In this document: positions 9,115-17,304 of the stretch, piece by piece
Layout of the letters: each line of letters opens with the position of its first letter
Position numbering within the stretch: position 1 is the stretch's first letter
NCBI GenBank assembly: GCA_025938935.1
Contig: JAPCWB010000001.1
Coordinates: forward strand, 992,001 to 1,056,000
Length of the DNA stretch: 64,000 nt
Origin: Novosphingobium sp. MW5
GTDB taxonomy: Bacteria; Pseudomonadota; Alphaproteobacteria; Sphingomonadales; Sphingomonadaceae
Direction: 5' to 3'
Notes under the pieces: model-generated
The model's input: only the letters and a program-made list of their open reading frames with translations
What the model was told of the DNA's origin: nothing
The model's database searches: none
Position numbers and translations under genes: made by a program

Positions 9115-10295
9115 CCGAGCTCCCCGAAAAGCTCTGCCGCGTGACCGGCATCGGGCAGTCCGAAGTCGGACGGCCATCAGCGAAGAGCCCCATCGAACTG
9201 ACGCTCGATGCCGCGCACATGGCGATCGCCGACGCGGGCCTGCGGGTCGAGGACATCGACGGCATCGTCAATTACCCGCCCAAGACCGACCTTGGCGGCG
9301 GTATCTCGCCGGTCGGGGTGAACGAGGCGATGTTCGCGCTCGGCATCGATGCCAAGTGGATCGGCGTCGCCAACCACGAAGGCCCCGGCCACATGGGCGC
9401 GGTGTTTGCCGCGATCATGGCCGTGGCGACGGGGCTGTGCCGCCACGTCCTCGTCTTCCGTACGGTGGCGCAGGCGCAGGCGCGGCTGCAATCGCGCGAG
9501 GCGACGCTGCTGTCGGGCACGGCGGCGCGCGTTTCGGGTAACAATGCCTGGACCGTGCCGTTCCACGCCGTCTCCCCGACCAATCACTGGGCGCTGTTCG
9601 CCCGTGCCTATTTCGACAAGTACGGGGTGGGCGAGGAGCAGCTCGGCTGGGTCTCGGTCAACGCCCGCGCCAATGCCGCGCACAACCCCAACGCGATCTA
9701 CCGCGAGAGGCTGACCATCGAGGATTACCTATCCAGCCGCATGATCTCCTCGCCGCTGCGGCTCTATGACTGCGATACCCATATCGACGGATCAACCGCG
9801 CTGGTCATCTCGCATCGCGACGCGGCGAAAGACTGCGCCAATCCGCCGATCCATATCGAGGCGATGGGCATGTCGCTCGGCGGGCTCGGGCAGGGGATTC
9901 ACGTCGGCGATTTCACCACGCTGCCGGCGACCAAGGCCGGCGAGATGTTGTGGCAACGCACTGACTTGACGCCCAAGGACCTCTCCTGCGCGCAGATCTA
10001 CGACGGCTTCTCGATCCACGTCTGGCTGTGGGGCGAGGCGCTCGGCCTGTGGCAGCCGGGCGAGGCGGCGCACTTCTTCGAAGGCGGCATACGCACCGGC
10101 ATCGGCGGCGAACTGCCGGTCAACACCGGCGGCGGCCAGCTCTCGGGCGGGCGCTTCCACGGCTATGGCCACACCTATGAGGCCTGCCTGCAATTGTGGG
10201 GCCGGGGTGGCGGTCGGCAGGTGAAGGACGCCAAGGTCAGCGCCGTGTGCAACGGCGGTTACGGCTATGGCGCGCTGCTGCTGCGGACTGATTGA
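9111..10295 (+). CDS. SCP2/thiolase-family protein, possible retro-aldolase
   Basis: 394 residues starting MTELPEKLCRVTGIGQSEVG. The thiolase fold is recognisable from the N-terminal AHMAIADAGLRVEDIDGIV and the C-terminal GGGQLSGGRFHGYGHTYEACLQL and CNGGYGYGALLL segments. The usual thiolase catalytic cysteine and GHP motif are not evident, as in lipid-transfer (Ltp2-like) members that cleave beta-hydroxyacyl-CoA by retro-aldol reaction. Coupling to the DUF35 gene supports a two-subunit aldolase or thiolase. The exact reaction is inferred. Confidence 0.85.
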   Translation: MTELPEKLCRVTGIGQSEVGRPSAKSPIELTLDAAHMAIADAGLRVEDIDGIVNYPPKTDLGGGISPVGVNEAMFALGIDAKWIGVANHEGPGHMGAVFAAIMAVATGLCRHVLVFRTVAQAQARLQSREATLLSGTAARVSGNNAWTVPFHAVSPTNHWALFARAYFDKYGVGEEQLGWVSVNARANAAHNPNAIYRERLTIEDYLSSRMISSPLRLYDCDTHIDGSTALVISHRDAAKDCANPPIHIEAMGMSLGGLGQGIHVGDFTTLPATKAGEMLWQRTDLTPKDLSCAQIYDGFSIHVWLWGEALGLWQPGEAAHFFEGGIRTGIGGELPVNTGGGQLSGGRFHGYGHTYEACLQLWGRGGGRQVKDAKVSAVCNGGYGYGALLLRTD

Positions 10296-10319
10296 CTCGG
10301 CCTCCCATTTGCGTGATAA

Positions 10320-10353
10320 TTCGGGATACCGATTTTTAATTCACAATACCGAA
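10320..10353. promoter_or_regulatory. Two regional palindromic operators, copies C and D
   Basis: TTCGGGATACCGAT (10320-10333) and TTCACAATACCGAA (10340-10353) are tandem variants of the regional 14-bp palindrome, with centres 20 bases apart. Copy D ends 16 bases before the amidohydrolase ATG. Two sites in tandem suggest cooperative binding. Confidence 0.55.
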
Positions 10354-10369
10354 TATGTGGAGAGGCAAG

Positions 10370-11572
10370 ATGGCAGATCTCGATACGCTCGACCGCCCGC
10401 TGGTTGACGTCGAAAACTGGACCCTCGGCGAGATTGTCGATGCCGATGCCCATATCGATCCGCCCTATTCGATGTGGCGCGAATACCTGCCGGCTCACCT
10501 CAAAGAGCGCGGTCCGCAGATCGAGGAAGGCGACGATTGCGACTGGATCGTTTTCGAAGGCAACCGCCGCCCTCTGCAGATGATCAACAATCAGGCCGGA
10601 CGCGACGGCAAGAACTTCAAGATGCGGGGCAAGCTCTCCGACATGCGCCAGTCGTGGGATGCCAGTTTCCGCCTGTCCGACATGGACCTCGATCACATGG
10701 CGCAGGCGGTGCTGTTCGGCGGCGGCCTGCTCGGCACGCTCGATAACGAGCTCTACATGGCCAGCTACGAGGCTTACCAGAACTGGGTGTGGGACTGGTG
10801 CGGCGCTGATCGGGGTCGCCTGTTCCCTGTCGGCTACGTGCCGATGCGCGACATCGACGAGACGCTGGGCCACATCCACCGCCTTGCCAAAATGGGCTTC
10901 AAGGCGATCAACCTGCCGGCCTTCCCGCAGAACGCCAAGGCGTGGGAGACGACATCCAATGTCGCCAACATGAAGGCAGGGCAGGTCTCCGCCCTGACCG
11001 GCGATCCCAAGGGCGAGTTGCAATATTACCAGCCGGAATTCGACCGGCTGTGGGCGACGATCCAGGACCTCAACCTCACCGTCACCATGCATCTGGGCGG
11101 CCGCGTTCCGCGCTTTGGCGACAAGCTGCACTTCCTGCCCGACATGCCGATGAGCAAGCTCGCCATGGCAGAGCCGGTGTCGATGTTCATCTTCCACGGC
11201 ATCTTCCAGCGCTTTCCCGGCCTGCGGCTCGGCATGATCGAAAGCGGCGTGGGCTGGATGGCGTGGTTCACCGAATATGTAACGCGGACCTGGGAAAAGC
11301 AGCGCTTCTGGACCGAGAGCCCGCTGACCGAAAGCCCGGCCTTTTACATGGAAAGGAACGTCTGGGGCTCGTTCATCCAGGACCGCACCGGCGTGCTGTG
11401 CCGGAACCTTCCGGGCGGGCGCAACATCATGTGGTCATCGGACTATCCGCATTCGGAAACCACCTTCCCCAATTCGCGCAAGATCATCATGCGGGACTTC
11501 GACGGGATCCCGGCGGAAGAGACGAAGGACATCATCTGCAACAATGCGAGGAAGTTCTTCAATCTGGGGTGA
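10370..11572 (+). CDS. Amidohydrolase-2 family metal-dependent hydrolase/decarboxylase
   Basis: 400 residues starting MADLDTLDRPLVD after GGAGAGGCAAG; an in-frame ATG at 10355 overlaps operator copy D. DADAHIDPP provides the N-terminal metal-binding DxDxH-type motif, followed by HLGG, an HGIFQRFPGLRLGMIESG segment and WSSDYPHSETTFPNS near the C-terminus, as in the ACMSD/amidohydrolase_2 superfamily. Members are hydrolases or non-oxidative decarboxylases. The palindromic operators upstream place it in the catabolic regulon. The substrate is unknown. Confidence 0.9.
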   Translation: MADLDTLDRPLVDVENWTLGEIVDADAHIDPPYSMWREYLPAHLKERGPQIEEGDDCDWIVFEGNRRPLQMINNQAGRDGKNFKMRGKLSDMRQSWDASFRLSDMDLDHMAQAVLFGGGLLGTLDNELYMASYEAYQNWVWDWCGADRGRLFPVGYVPMRDIDETLGHIHRLAKMGFKAINLPAFPQNAKAWETTSNVANMKAGQVSALTGDPKGELQYYQPEFDRLWATIQDLNLTVTMHLGGRVPRFGDKLHFLPDMPMSKLAMAEPVSMFIFHGIFQRFPGLRLGMIESGVGWMAWFTEYVTRTWEKQRFWTESPLTESPAFYMERNVWGSFIQDRTGVLCRNLPGGRNIMWSSDYPHSETTFPNSRKIIMRDFDGIPAEETKDIICNNARKFFNLG

Positions 11573-11577
11573 GGTCG

Positions 11578-11668
11578 CGTCGTCCCGGGCTTGACCCGGG
11601 ACCGCTGGCCTCGTCGATCATCGGTTGCGCCCGGAGGCCACCGGTCCCGGGTCAAGCCCGGGACGACG
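11578..11668. repeat. Intergenic palindromic repeat element (long hairpin)
   Basis: Two perfect 27-base inverted arms (11578-11604 and 11642-11668, beginning CGTCGTCCCGGGCTTGACCC) flank an inner GGCCTC/GAGGCC pair. It sits between the convergent amidohydrolase and kinase genes and may also work as a terminator. The same arm motif in diverged form occurs near 59.0 and 63.2 kb. Confidence 0.85.
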
Positions 11669-11674
11669 TTTGCC

Positions 11675-12715
11675 TCAATCCACCCCCAACCGCTTCGCCA
11701 GCGCTTCCTCATTGTAAGTGCTGGTCCCGCGCAGCTGGTCGAGCCTGAGGCCAGTGCAGGTGGTCTTCACCCGCGTAAAGGCCTCGAACCATGGCAGGTG
11801 CGCCGCGCTCTTGCCGCAGACCTCCTCCCACAACGCGATCGTCTCCTCACGCGTGCCCATGCCATCGAACCAAGGGCGGCCGGGGCGGCGGTGCCAGTTT
11901 TCGGCCATGGTGACGAACCACGCCAGATCATGCAGCGCGCCGCCAAGGCTGGGCTGCTCCCAGTCCATCACTGCGACCACGCGGAAGTCATCGCCGAACA
12001 TCATGTTGCCGAGCCGCGCATCGCCCCAGACGAGGCCGGCAGGGGCGTCCTGCGGCATGGTCTCGGCGAGCTTCGCCATGCCACGTTCCAGCACCCGGCA
12101 GAAGGGGCGGCTGGCGGGCGTTTCCTCAAGCCAGGCGATGAAGCGGCGGTACTTGTCCCATTCCTGCGTCAGGCCATCGCGCGCGTGGGCAGGCCCGGCG
12201 AGGAAGGCGAAGTCCGCCGGATCGGCCAGCTGGATCGCGGCGAGCTGGCGCACGCCGTCCTCCCACAGCACGCGGCGCTGATCGGGGCTGGCCTCGAACA
12301 CCCAGCCGCTCTCCGAATAAGGCGGCACGCTGACCGGCACGCGGCCCACGGCCTTGCGCATGACAAAGAAGGGGCGGCCCAGCACTGCGGGGTCTTCCTC
12401 CAGCCAGAGCGGCTCGGCAATGCGCACCTGACCCTGCGCGTGAAGCGCCTTCATCACGTGGTATTGCTCGGTGAACAGGTCGTCGGGGAAGACGGTAAAG
12501 CCGCCCGGCTTGATCCGCACAACGCCCTCCAGCGCGCCGCCCTGCCAGATCGCGGTGAACAGGATCGTCTCATGACTCTGCCCCGCACCGCGCGGATAGG
12601 CCATGTCCGAAAGTTCGACCGAACGCGCGCCCACCTTGCCCGCCAGCCAGCCTGAGAGCGCGGCCGCTAGCTCATCGAGGTCGCGCGTTTCGGGGGCGAC
12701 GATCACGTCGGACAT
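11675..12715 (-). CDS. APH-family phosphotransferase (kinase-like), second copy
   Basis: 346 residues starting MSDVIVAPETRDLDEL, with GGGAGAG upstream. The catalytic loop is VWGDARLGNMMF, with Asp in the HxD-like position, and the metal site is VMDWEQPSLGG, as in the ACAD10/11-type phosphotransferase group. It is only distantly similar to the kinase at 6345-7367. Its own palindromic operator lies 21 bases before the start, so both kinases fall in the same regulon. Phosphorylation of a hydroxyacid or hydroxyacyl-CoA intermediate is an inference. Confidence 0.83.
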   Translation of the reverse strand: MSDVIVAPETRDLDELAAALSGWLAGKVGARSVELSDMAYPRGAGQSHETILFTAIWQGGALEGVVRIKPGGFTVFPDDLFTEQYHVMKALHAQGQVRIAEPLWLEEDPAVLGRPFFVMRKAVGRVPVSVPPYSESGWVFEASPDQRRVLWEDGVRQLAAIQLADPADFAFLAGPAHARDGLTQEWDKYRRFIAWLEETPASRPFCRVLERGMAKLAETMPQDAPAGLVWGDARLGNMMFGDDFRVVAVMDWEQPSLGGALHDLAWFVTMAENWHRRPGRPWFDGMGTREETIALWEEVCGKSAAHLPWFEAFTRVKTTCTGLRLDQLRGTSTYNEEALAKRLGVD

Positions 12716-12735
12716 TCAGGCTCTCCCGCATATAA

Positions 12736-12749
12736 TTCGTAACTGCGAA
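12736..12749. promoter_or_regulatory. Regional palindromic operator, copy E
   Basis: TTCGTAACTGCGAA, extended on both sides to AATTCG...CGAATT, lies 21 bases before the start of the leftward kinase gene. An additional TTCGCA half-site is at 12756. Confidence 0.6.
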
Positions 12750-12799
12750 TTGTTGTTCGCAGTTTTAGACGAATGCGGGAGCGGTCGCAAGCGCTCCGA

Positions 12800-13624
12800 T
12801 CAGGCGAGGAAGGCGCCGATCCGCTTGCAGGCAGCCTTCAGTTCCTCGGCTGCGGTGAAGACCTGCCTGCCGGAAAGAGGGCCGGTGAAGCCCATCAGCG
12901 AGAGCACGAACTCAATGCGGTCGTGCCCGTTGAATACCGGCGCGATTACCGCGCTCACGGCGTAGGTTTCGTCGGGCGAGATAGTCCCCAGGATGGTCAC
13001 CGGGCGGTCTGCCTCGCTGCCGAAGGCTTCCAGGCTGTCGGGCTGGCGGCCGGCATCATCGGTGCGCATCATCACGGCGAAGCCATTGCTCCGCACGAAG
13101 TCCATCGCCGTTTCGATCGCCTCGCGCTGGGCAGGGCTGACTGGCGGGTCTGCCCGGTCAATGCGGGCGAGCGCCTCCTCCGGCTGCCACGAAAAGAAGG
13201 TCGGCAGCGATCGCGGCATCAGCTTGATCCGCGTGCCCAGCGGCAGCGAGTAGCCGACATGGCTGATCGAGGCGGCGCGCTCGCGGCTGACAATCGTGTC
13301 GCCTTCAAGGAAGAAGGCCGAGCAGACCACGTCGAACTTGTCCGCCAGCGCGCGCATCTCGGGCTGGGCGATCTGCAGCGGCGACATGTTCTGCGCCGCC
13401 GCACGGCCGACGCGGGCGAGCGCAGGGCCGAGGACATAGGTCTTGTCACCCGTGCGGTAGAGATAGCCGACCTCCACCAGCCCCGTCAGCAGGGCATGGG
13501 CGGTCGCGCGGCTGAGCTTCAGAGCCCTCACCAGATCGGTCAGCGCGAAGGACTGGGTCGGGTGGTCAGCCAGGAAATCGAGGATCGCCGCGATGCGTTT
13601 CACGCCGGGGGAAGTGCGGGTCAT
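12800..13624 (-). CDS. IclR-family transcriptional regulator
   Basis: 274 residues starting MTRTSPGVKRIAAILDFLAD. The N-terminal winged helix-turn-helix spans about residues 8-65 (FALTDLVRALKLSRATAHALLTGL split over the two helices). The C-terminal effector domain ends AAEELKAACKRIGAFLA. IclR proteins bind short palindromes and respond to small aromatic or acidic metabolites. It lies inside the cluster and has a palindromic operator only 11 bases upstream, so it probably autoregulates. It is the best candidate regulator for the 14-bp motif copies A-G. Confidence 0.9.
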   Translation of the reverse strand: MTRTSPGVKRIAAILDFLADHPTQSFALTDLVRALKLSRATAHALLTGLVEVGYLYRTGDKTYVLGPALARVGRAAAQNMSPLQIAQPEMRALADKFDVVCSAFFLEGDTIVSRERAASISHVGYSLPLGTRIKLMPRSLPTFFSWQPEEALARIDRADPPVSPAQREAIETAMDFVRSNGFAVMMRTDDAGRQPDSLEAFGSEADRPVTILGTISPDETYAVSAVIAPVFNGHDRIEFVLSLMGFTGPLSGRQVFTAAEELKAACKRIGAFLA

Positions 13625-13634
13625 CGCGGGCCTT

Positions 13635-13648
13635 TTCGCTATTGTGAA
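13635..13648. promoter_or_regulatory. Regional palindromic operator, copy F (IclR autoregulation)
   Basis: TTCGCTATTGTGAA lies 11 bases before the IclR start codon, so close that a bound protein would cover the start of transcription or the ribosome-binding region. Confidence 0.6.
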
Positions 13649-13738
13649 CGGGCTTGCTAAGCGGCCTCGCCCCTTGCGTCAAGCAGCGCGGCTTGACCGA
13701 CATGCGACTTGTCCATAGCATCATTTACCGAAAACATA

Positions 13739-13752
13739 TTCGCTATTACGAA
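13739..13752. promoter_or_regulatory. Regional palindromic operator, copy G
   Basis: TTCGCTATTACGAA with flanking A and T extends to a 16-bp inverted repeat. It ends 15 bases before the ATG of the rightward SDR gene. With copy F it occupies the divergent IclR/SDR promoter region. Confidence 0.6.
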
Positions 13753-13767
13753 TTATGGGAGAAGATC

Positions 13768-14562
13768 ATGCCAGGTCTGCTGGAGGGCAAGAGCGCCATC
13801 ATAACCGGGGCTGGCTCAGGCGTGGGCCGAGCCGCCTGCCTCCTCTTCGCGCGCCACGGGGCCAAGGTGCTGGCGCTCGATATCGGGCAGGAAGCGCTCG
13901 ACGAGACCGTGGCTAGCGTCACTGTCGAGGGCGGCACGGCAATCGCGCGGATCTGCGACGTCGGCGATGCCTCCGCGGTCGATGCCGCGGTCGCCGCTGC
14001 GGTCAAGGCTTTCGGCCGGCTCGATGTGATCTACAACAATGCCGGCATCACCCTCCAAATGAGACCGGGGCAGGCCGGGGTGCGCAAGCTGATCGACACC
14101 GATGAAGACGAGATCGAGCGCATCTACCGTGTCAACGTGACCGGCGTGATCAACGGCTGCAAGGCGGCGGTGCGGCAGTTCGAAGCGCAAGGGGGCGGCG
14201 GCGTTATCGTCAACACCGCTTCGGTCGCCGGGCTCATCGGCTGGGGCGGCAGCGCCTATGGCTCGTCGAAAGGCGCGGTGACGATCCTGACCAAGACGCT
14301 GGCGCTCGAACTTGCCGCGCAGGGCATCCGGGTCAACTCGGTCTGCCCGGCGGGCATGGCGACCAACTTCATCCCCGGCCTCCACGCCAATGAAGCGGCC
14401 AAGGCAAGCATGGGAGCAACGCATCCACTTGGCCGTCCGATCGATCCGATGGACTGCGCGCAGGCCGCGCTGTTCCTTGCCTCGGACATGGCGGGCAATA
14501 TCACCGGCGTGAACCTGCCGGTCGATGGCGGGCTTTCCGCGGGCGTGCCGCCGCGCCGGTAA
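13768..14562 (+). CDS. Short-chain dehydrogenase/reductase (SDR)
   Basis: 264 residues starting MPGLLEGKSAIITGAG; GGGAGAAG precedes the ATG at 13768. The classical SDR layout is complete: TGAGSGVGRA cofactor loop, NNAGI, catalytic Ser in NTASVAG, YGSSK as the YxxxK pair, and the C-terminal VDGGLSAG. It oxidises or reduces an alcohol/ketone with NAD(P). It is the last unit carrying the regional operator on this side, divergent from the IclR gene, and probably handles a hydroxy or keto intermediate of the same pathway. Confidence 0.92.
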   Translation: MPGLLEGKSAIITGAGSGVGRAACLLFARHGAKVLALDIGQEALDETVASVTVEGGTAIARICDVGDASAVDAAVAAAVKAFGRLDVIYNNAGITLQMRPGQAGVRKLIDTDEDEIERIYRVNVTGVINGCKAAVRQFEAQGGGGVIVNTASVAGLIGWGGSAYGSSKGAVTILTKTLALELAAQGIRVNSVCPAGMATNFIPGLHANEAAKASMGATHPLGRPIDPMDCAQAALFLASDMAGNITGVNLPVDGGLSAGVPPRR

Positions 14563-14603
14563 GCGCCTTGCACGGCAGGGCCTGTCCGCCTTAGGCTGAT
14601 CCC

Positions 14604-15136
14604 ATGGCCCGCGTTCCCATCCTCGGTGTCGTCCTCGCGGGCGGCCAGTCGAGCCGCTTCGGCAGTGACAAGGCGCTGGCCGAGATCGGCGGCCGCAGCC
14701 TGATCGCTCTGGCTGTCGAGCAGCTTTCCGGCTGGTGCGACCATGTGGTCATCGTCGGGCGGGAGAGCGGGCCGGCGCCCTGCCTGCCCGATTGGCCGCG
14801 TGCCGGCATGGGCCCGCTCGGCGGCCTCTCTGCCGCCCTGCGCTATGCGGTGGACGAGGGCTATGGCGAGGTCATCAGCTGCGGGGTCGACTCCCCGGCT
14901 TGCCCGCGGACCTGCCCGACCTGCTGTTCCCCGCCCCCGCCTGTATTGACCAGCAGCCGGTGATCGGCCGGTGGCCAGCGCGGGAAGGGGCAACAGCCAT
15001 CGAGGCGGTCCTGCGCGGGCAGGGGCGCCACTCCATGTTCGCCTTTGCCGAAAGCCTCGGCGCGCGGCGGGTTGCGCTCCCCGCGCCGCCCGCCAACATC
15101 AACCGACCGGAAGACCTTACTTCGACAGGTCGGTGA
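14604..15136 (+). CDS. mobA: Molybdenum cofactor guanylyltransferase MobA (frameshifted)
   Basis: The N-terminal part reads VPILGVVLAGGQSSRFGSDKAL, the nucleotidyltransferase LAGGxSxRxGxDKA signature, then GPLGGL and CGVDSP. At the C run 14893-14896 the frame breaks, and the rest (LPADLPDLLFP through PPANINRPEDL) continues one frame over, as if one C were missing. Restoring it gives a normal protein of about 177 residues. MobA links GMP to molybdopterin to make the molybdenum dinucleotide cofactor. The 3' end overlaps the convergent peptidase gene by 20 bases. The frameshift is probably a sequencing indel. Confidence 0.85.
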
Positions 15137-16538
15137 ACAGGCTCATGTAATAGCGCAGGCCCGGTGCGATGTTGCTGAGCGGCACCCGCTCGTTGAGCCC
15201 GTGGGCGAAGCTGTCCGAATCCTTGATGAAGGTCGGGCTCGCGCCATAGCTCGGCACGCCGAGCGCGCGGTAGTACATCGAATCCGATGCGCCCGAGGCC
15301 TGGGTGGGGATGATCGGAATGCCCGGATAGTTCGCCCGGATCGCCTTGGTCATCGCCGCCAGAACGTCGGCGCGCATGGGGGAGGCGGGGGAGGCGATTG
15401 ATTCGTCACCCGTCGCATCGCGCACGCTGGCTTGCGGCACGCCCGCCACCTTTTCCAGAAGCGCGCGAATCTCCTCGCGGCTGTGGCCGGGGAAGATGCG
15501 GCAGTTGACGTTCGCCCGCGCCCGCTGTGGCAGGGCATTGCGCGCGTGGCCGGCGTTCACCTGCGTGGGCACGCAGGTGGTGCTCACCTTGCCGACATAG
15601 GACGGGTTGGATCGCAGCGTGGCGACGGCGGCCTTGTCATTCATGTCGGCAGCAAAGGCGCGCATCGCGGCGGCCATCTTCGGGTCCGATTCGAACGCCG
15701 CGGCATTCTCGAAATAGGCCTTGGTCAGCGGGTTCTGCTCCACCGGAAAGCTGTATTCGCCAATGTTCTTCAGCGCAGTCGAAAGCTGGACGATCGCGTT
15801 TTCGGGGCGGGGTGCGGAGCTGTGGCCGCCGGGGTTGGTCACCTCGATCGTGTAGTCGTTGTACATCTTTTCCGCGCCGTCCCACGACCAGTAGGCCGGC
15901 TTGCCGGTCTTCTCGTCAAGCGCGCCGCCGCCGCCGTCGATGTTGATCACGACCTCGGCGTTCTTCAGCCGATCGGCGATGACGCGGCTGGTCTTCATCG
16001 TGGTTTCCTCGTCGCCCGAGAACTGCAGCACGATGGTGCGGCGCGGCTTGTAGCCCGAGCGTCGCAGCTCGATCAGCGCCGAGGTTGCACTGGCCGCATC
16101 CAGCTTCATGTCCGAGGCTCCGCGGCCGAACAGGAAGCCGTCCTCGATCACCGGGGTGAAGGGATCGCGCTCCCAGTCCTTGGGGTCGGCTGCGACGACG
16201 TCGAGGTGGCCGGAAATCACCAGCGGCTTGAGCTTCGGGTCGCTGCCTAGCCAGCTGGCGATGATGTAGGCGGTGTCACCCATGGGTACGATATCGATGT
16301 CGCCGCGCGTCCAGCCTCCGGCGACCAGCGCATCGGCAATCGCCTTGTCGGCAACGATGGTCTGGTTGCCCGGTCCTTCGACCGACTTGATGGCGACAAG
16401 CTGCTTGGCCAGCGCGAGCGTACGCGCCTCTGCCTCGGTATGGGAAGCGGCAGGCTTGGCCTTTGCGTAAAGGGGAGCGGAAAGGCATGCGGTGGAAAGC
16501 AGGCCGGCGCAGAGCGCAGCGGCGAAGGTTCTGGACAT
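15117..16538 (-). CDS. Exported M20-family metallopeptidase
   Basis: 473 residues starting MSRTFAAALCAGLLSTACLSA, a signal peptide ending near LYAKA. M20 zinc-site motifs follow: SGHLDVVAAD, FGRGASDMKLD, and GDEE for the catalytic glutamate region, with a dimerisation-domain NPGGHSS and a final HGLNERVPL. It is likely a periplasmic dipeptidase or acylamino-acid carboxypeptidase. It is divergent from a TetR gene 126 bases away, which may control it. The ATG at 16538 is chosen because it opens directly into the signal peptide; the ribosome-binding site is weak. Confidence 0.9.
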   Translation of the reverse strand: MSRTFAAALCAGLLSTACLSAPLYAKAKPAASHTEAEARTLALAKQLVAIKSVEGPGNQTIVADKAIADALVAGGWTRGDIDIVPMGDTAYIIASWLGSDPKLKPLVISGHLDVVAADPKDWERDPFTPVIEDGFLFGRGASDMKLDAASATSALIELRRSGYKPRRTIVLQFSGDEETTMKTSRVIADRLKNAEVVINIDGGGGALDEKTGKPAYWSWDGAEKMYNDYTIEVTNPGGHSSAPRPENAIVQLSTALKNIGEYSFPVEQNPLTKAYFENAAAFESDPKMAAAMRAFAADMNDKAAVATLRSNPSYVGKVSTTCVPTQVNAGHARNALPQRARANVNCRIFPGHSREEIRALLEKVAGVPQASVRDATGDESIASPASPMRADVLAAMTKAIRANYPGIPIIPTQASGASDSMYYRALGVPSYGASPTFIKDSDSFAHGLNERVPLSNIAPGLRYYMSLFTDLSK

Positions 16539-16664
16539 GAATGGACCCGTGTTCGATGAAACTTGCCGCAGGTTAGGCAATATCCTGCGCTCCGCAAGCC
16601 CGTGACGCTTGAGCCGCGCCGCGCAATCGCGCATGGTGGCCGGGCCATTTGCAAAAGGGGACCC

Positions 16665-17240
16665 ATGGCCACTGCCGCCCAGTCCGGGAAGACACGCGAC
16701 GCGCGCCAATTGCGCAGCGATGCCGCGCTGCGCGCCGCGCTGATCGCGCTGATCCCGCGCCAGCCCTATGACAAGATCACCGTGCGTGACATCGTGGCAG
16801 AGGCGGGCGTCGGCTATGCCACGTTCTTCCGGCACTATCCCTCGAAGGATGCGATGCTCGATGCCATCGCCAGCGAGGAAATTGCCGAGATGATGGCGCG
16901 CACCGCGCCGCTGCTCGATCCCACCGATACCCGTCGAAGCTGCCGGGTGCTGGCCGAGCATGTCGGCGGGCGGCGCGATGTCTGGTCGGCCCTGCTCACC
17001 GGCGGCGCGGCCACGCACCTGCGCGAACAGTTCGAGCGTCTGGCGGACGAGATGCCGATGTCATCGTTTCCCAGCGAATGGCTGCCGCGCGAACTGGGCA
17101 TCCGTTTCGGCGTGACCGCAACAATAGAGATCCTGGGCTGGTGGCTGCGCGATCGGCCCGACTATCCGCTCGAGGAAGTCGCCGAATTGCTGGACCGGCT
17201 GACCATAGCGCCAACGGTCGGCGCGCTCAAACGCGGTTGA
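16665..17240 (+). CDS. TetR-family transcriptional regulator
   Basis: 191 residues starting MATAAQSGKTRDARQLRSD, preceded by AAAAGGGG. The N-terminal helix-turn-helix is clear: ALIALIPRQPYDKITVRDI then VAEAGVGYATFFRHYPSKDAML, with the conserved YxxF-HxxSKDxL pattern. The C-terminal ligand domain is not assignable. It is divergent from the M20 peptidase, so local control of that gene is a reasonable guess. No clear palindrome is visible between the two. Confidence 0.88.
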   Translation: MATAAQSGKTRDARQLRSDAALRAALIALIPRQPYDKITVRDIVAEAGVGYATFFRHYPSKDAMLDAIASEEIAEMMARTAPLLDPTDTRRSCRVLAEHVGGRRDVWSALLTGGAATHLREQFERLADEMPMSSFPSEWLPRELGIRFGVTATIEILGWWLRDRPDYPLEEVAELLDRLTIAPTVGALKRG

Positions 17241-17304
17241 TCGTGCAACATTTTTCGCCTCCGGACGTTGCCCGTCGGCCCGGCTTGTTGGATACCCTGC
17301 ACTC

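Noticed and set aside
7496..10295. Steroid side-chain degradation cluster, from the DUF35-thiolase pair
   Set aside because: No ChsE-type acyl-CoA dehydrogenases, Kst/Hsa genes or other steroid markers are present; the pair alone is not diagnostic.
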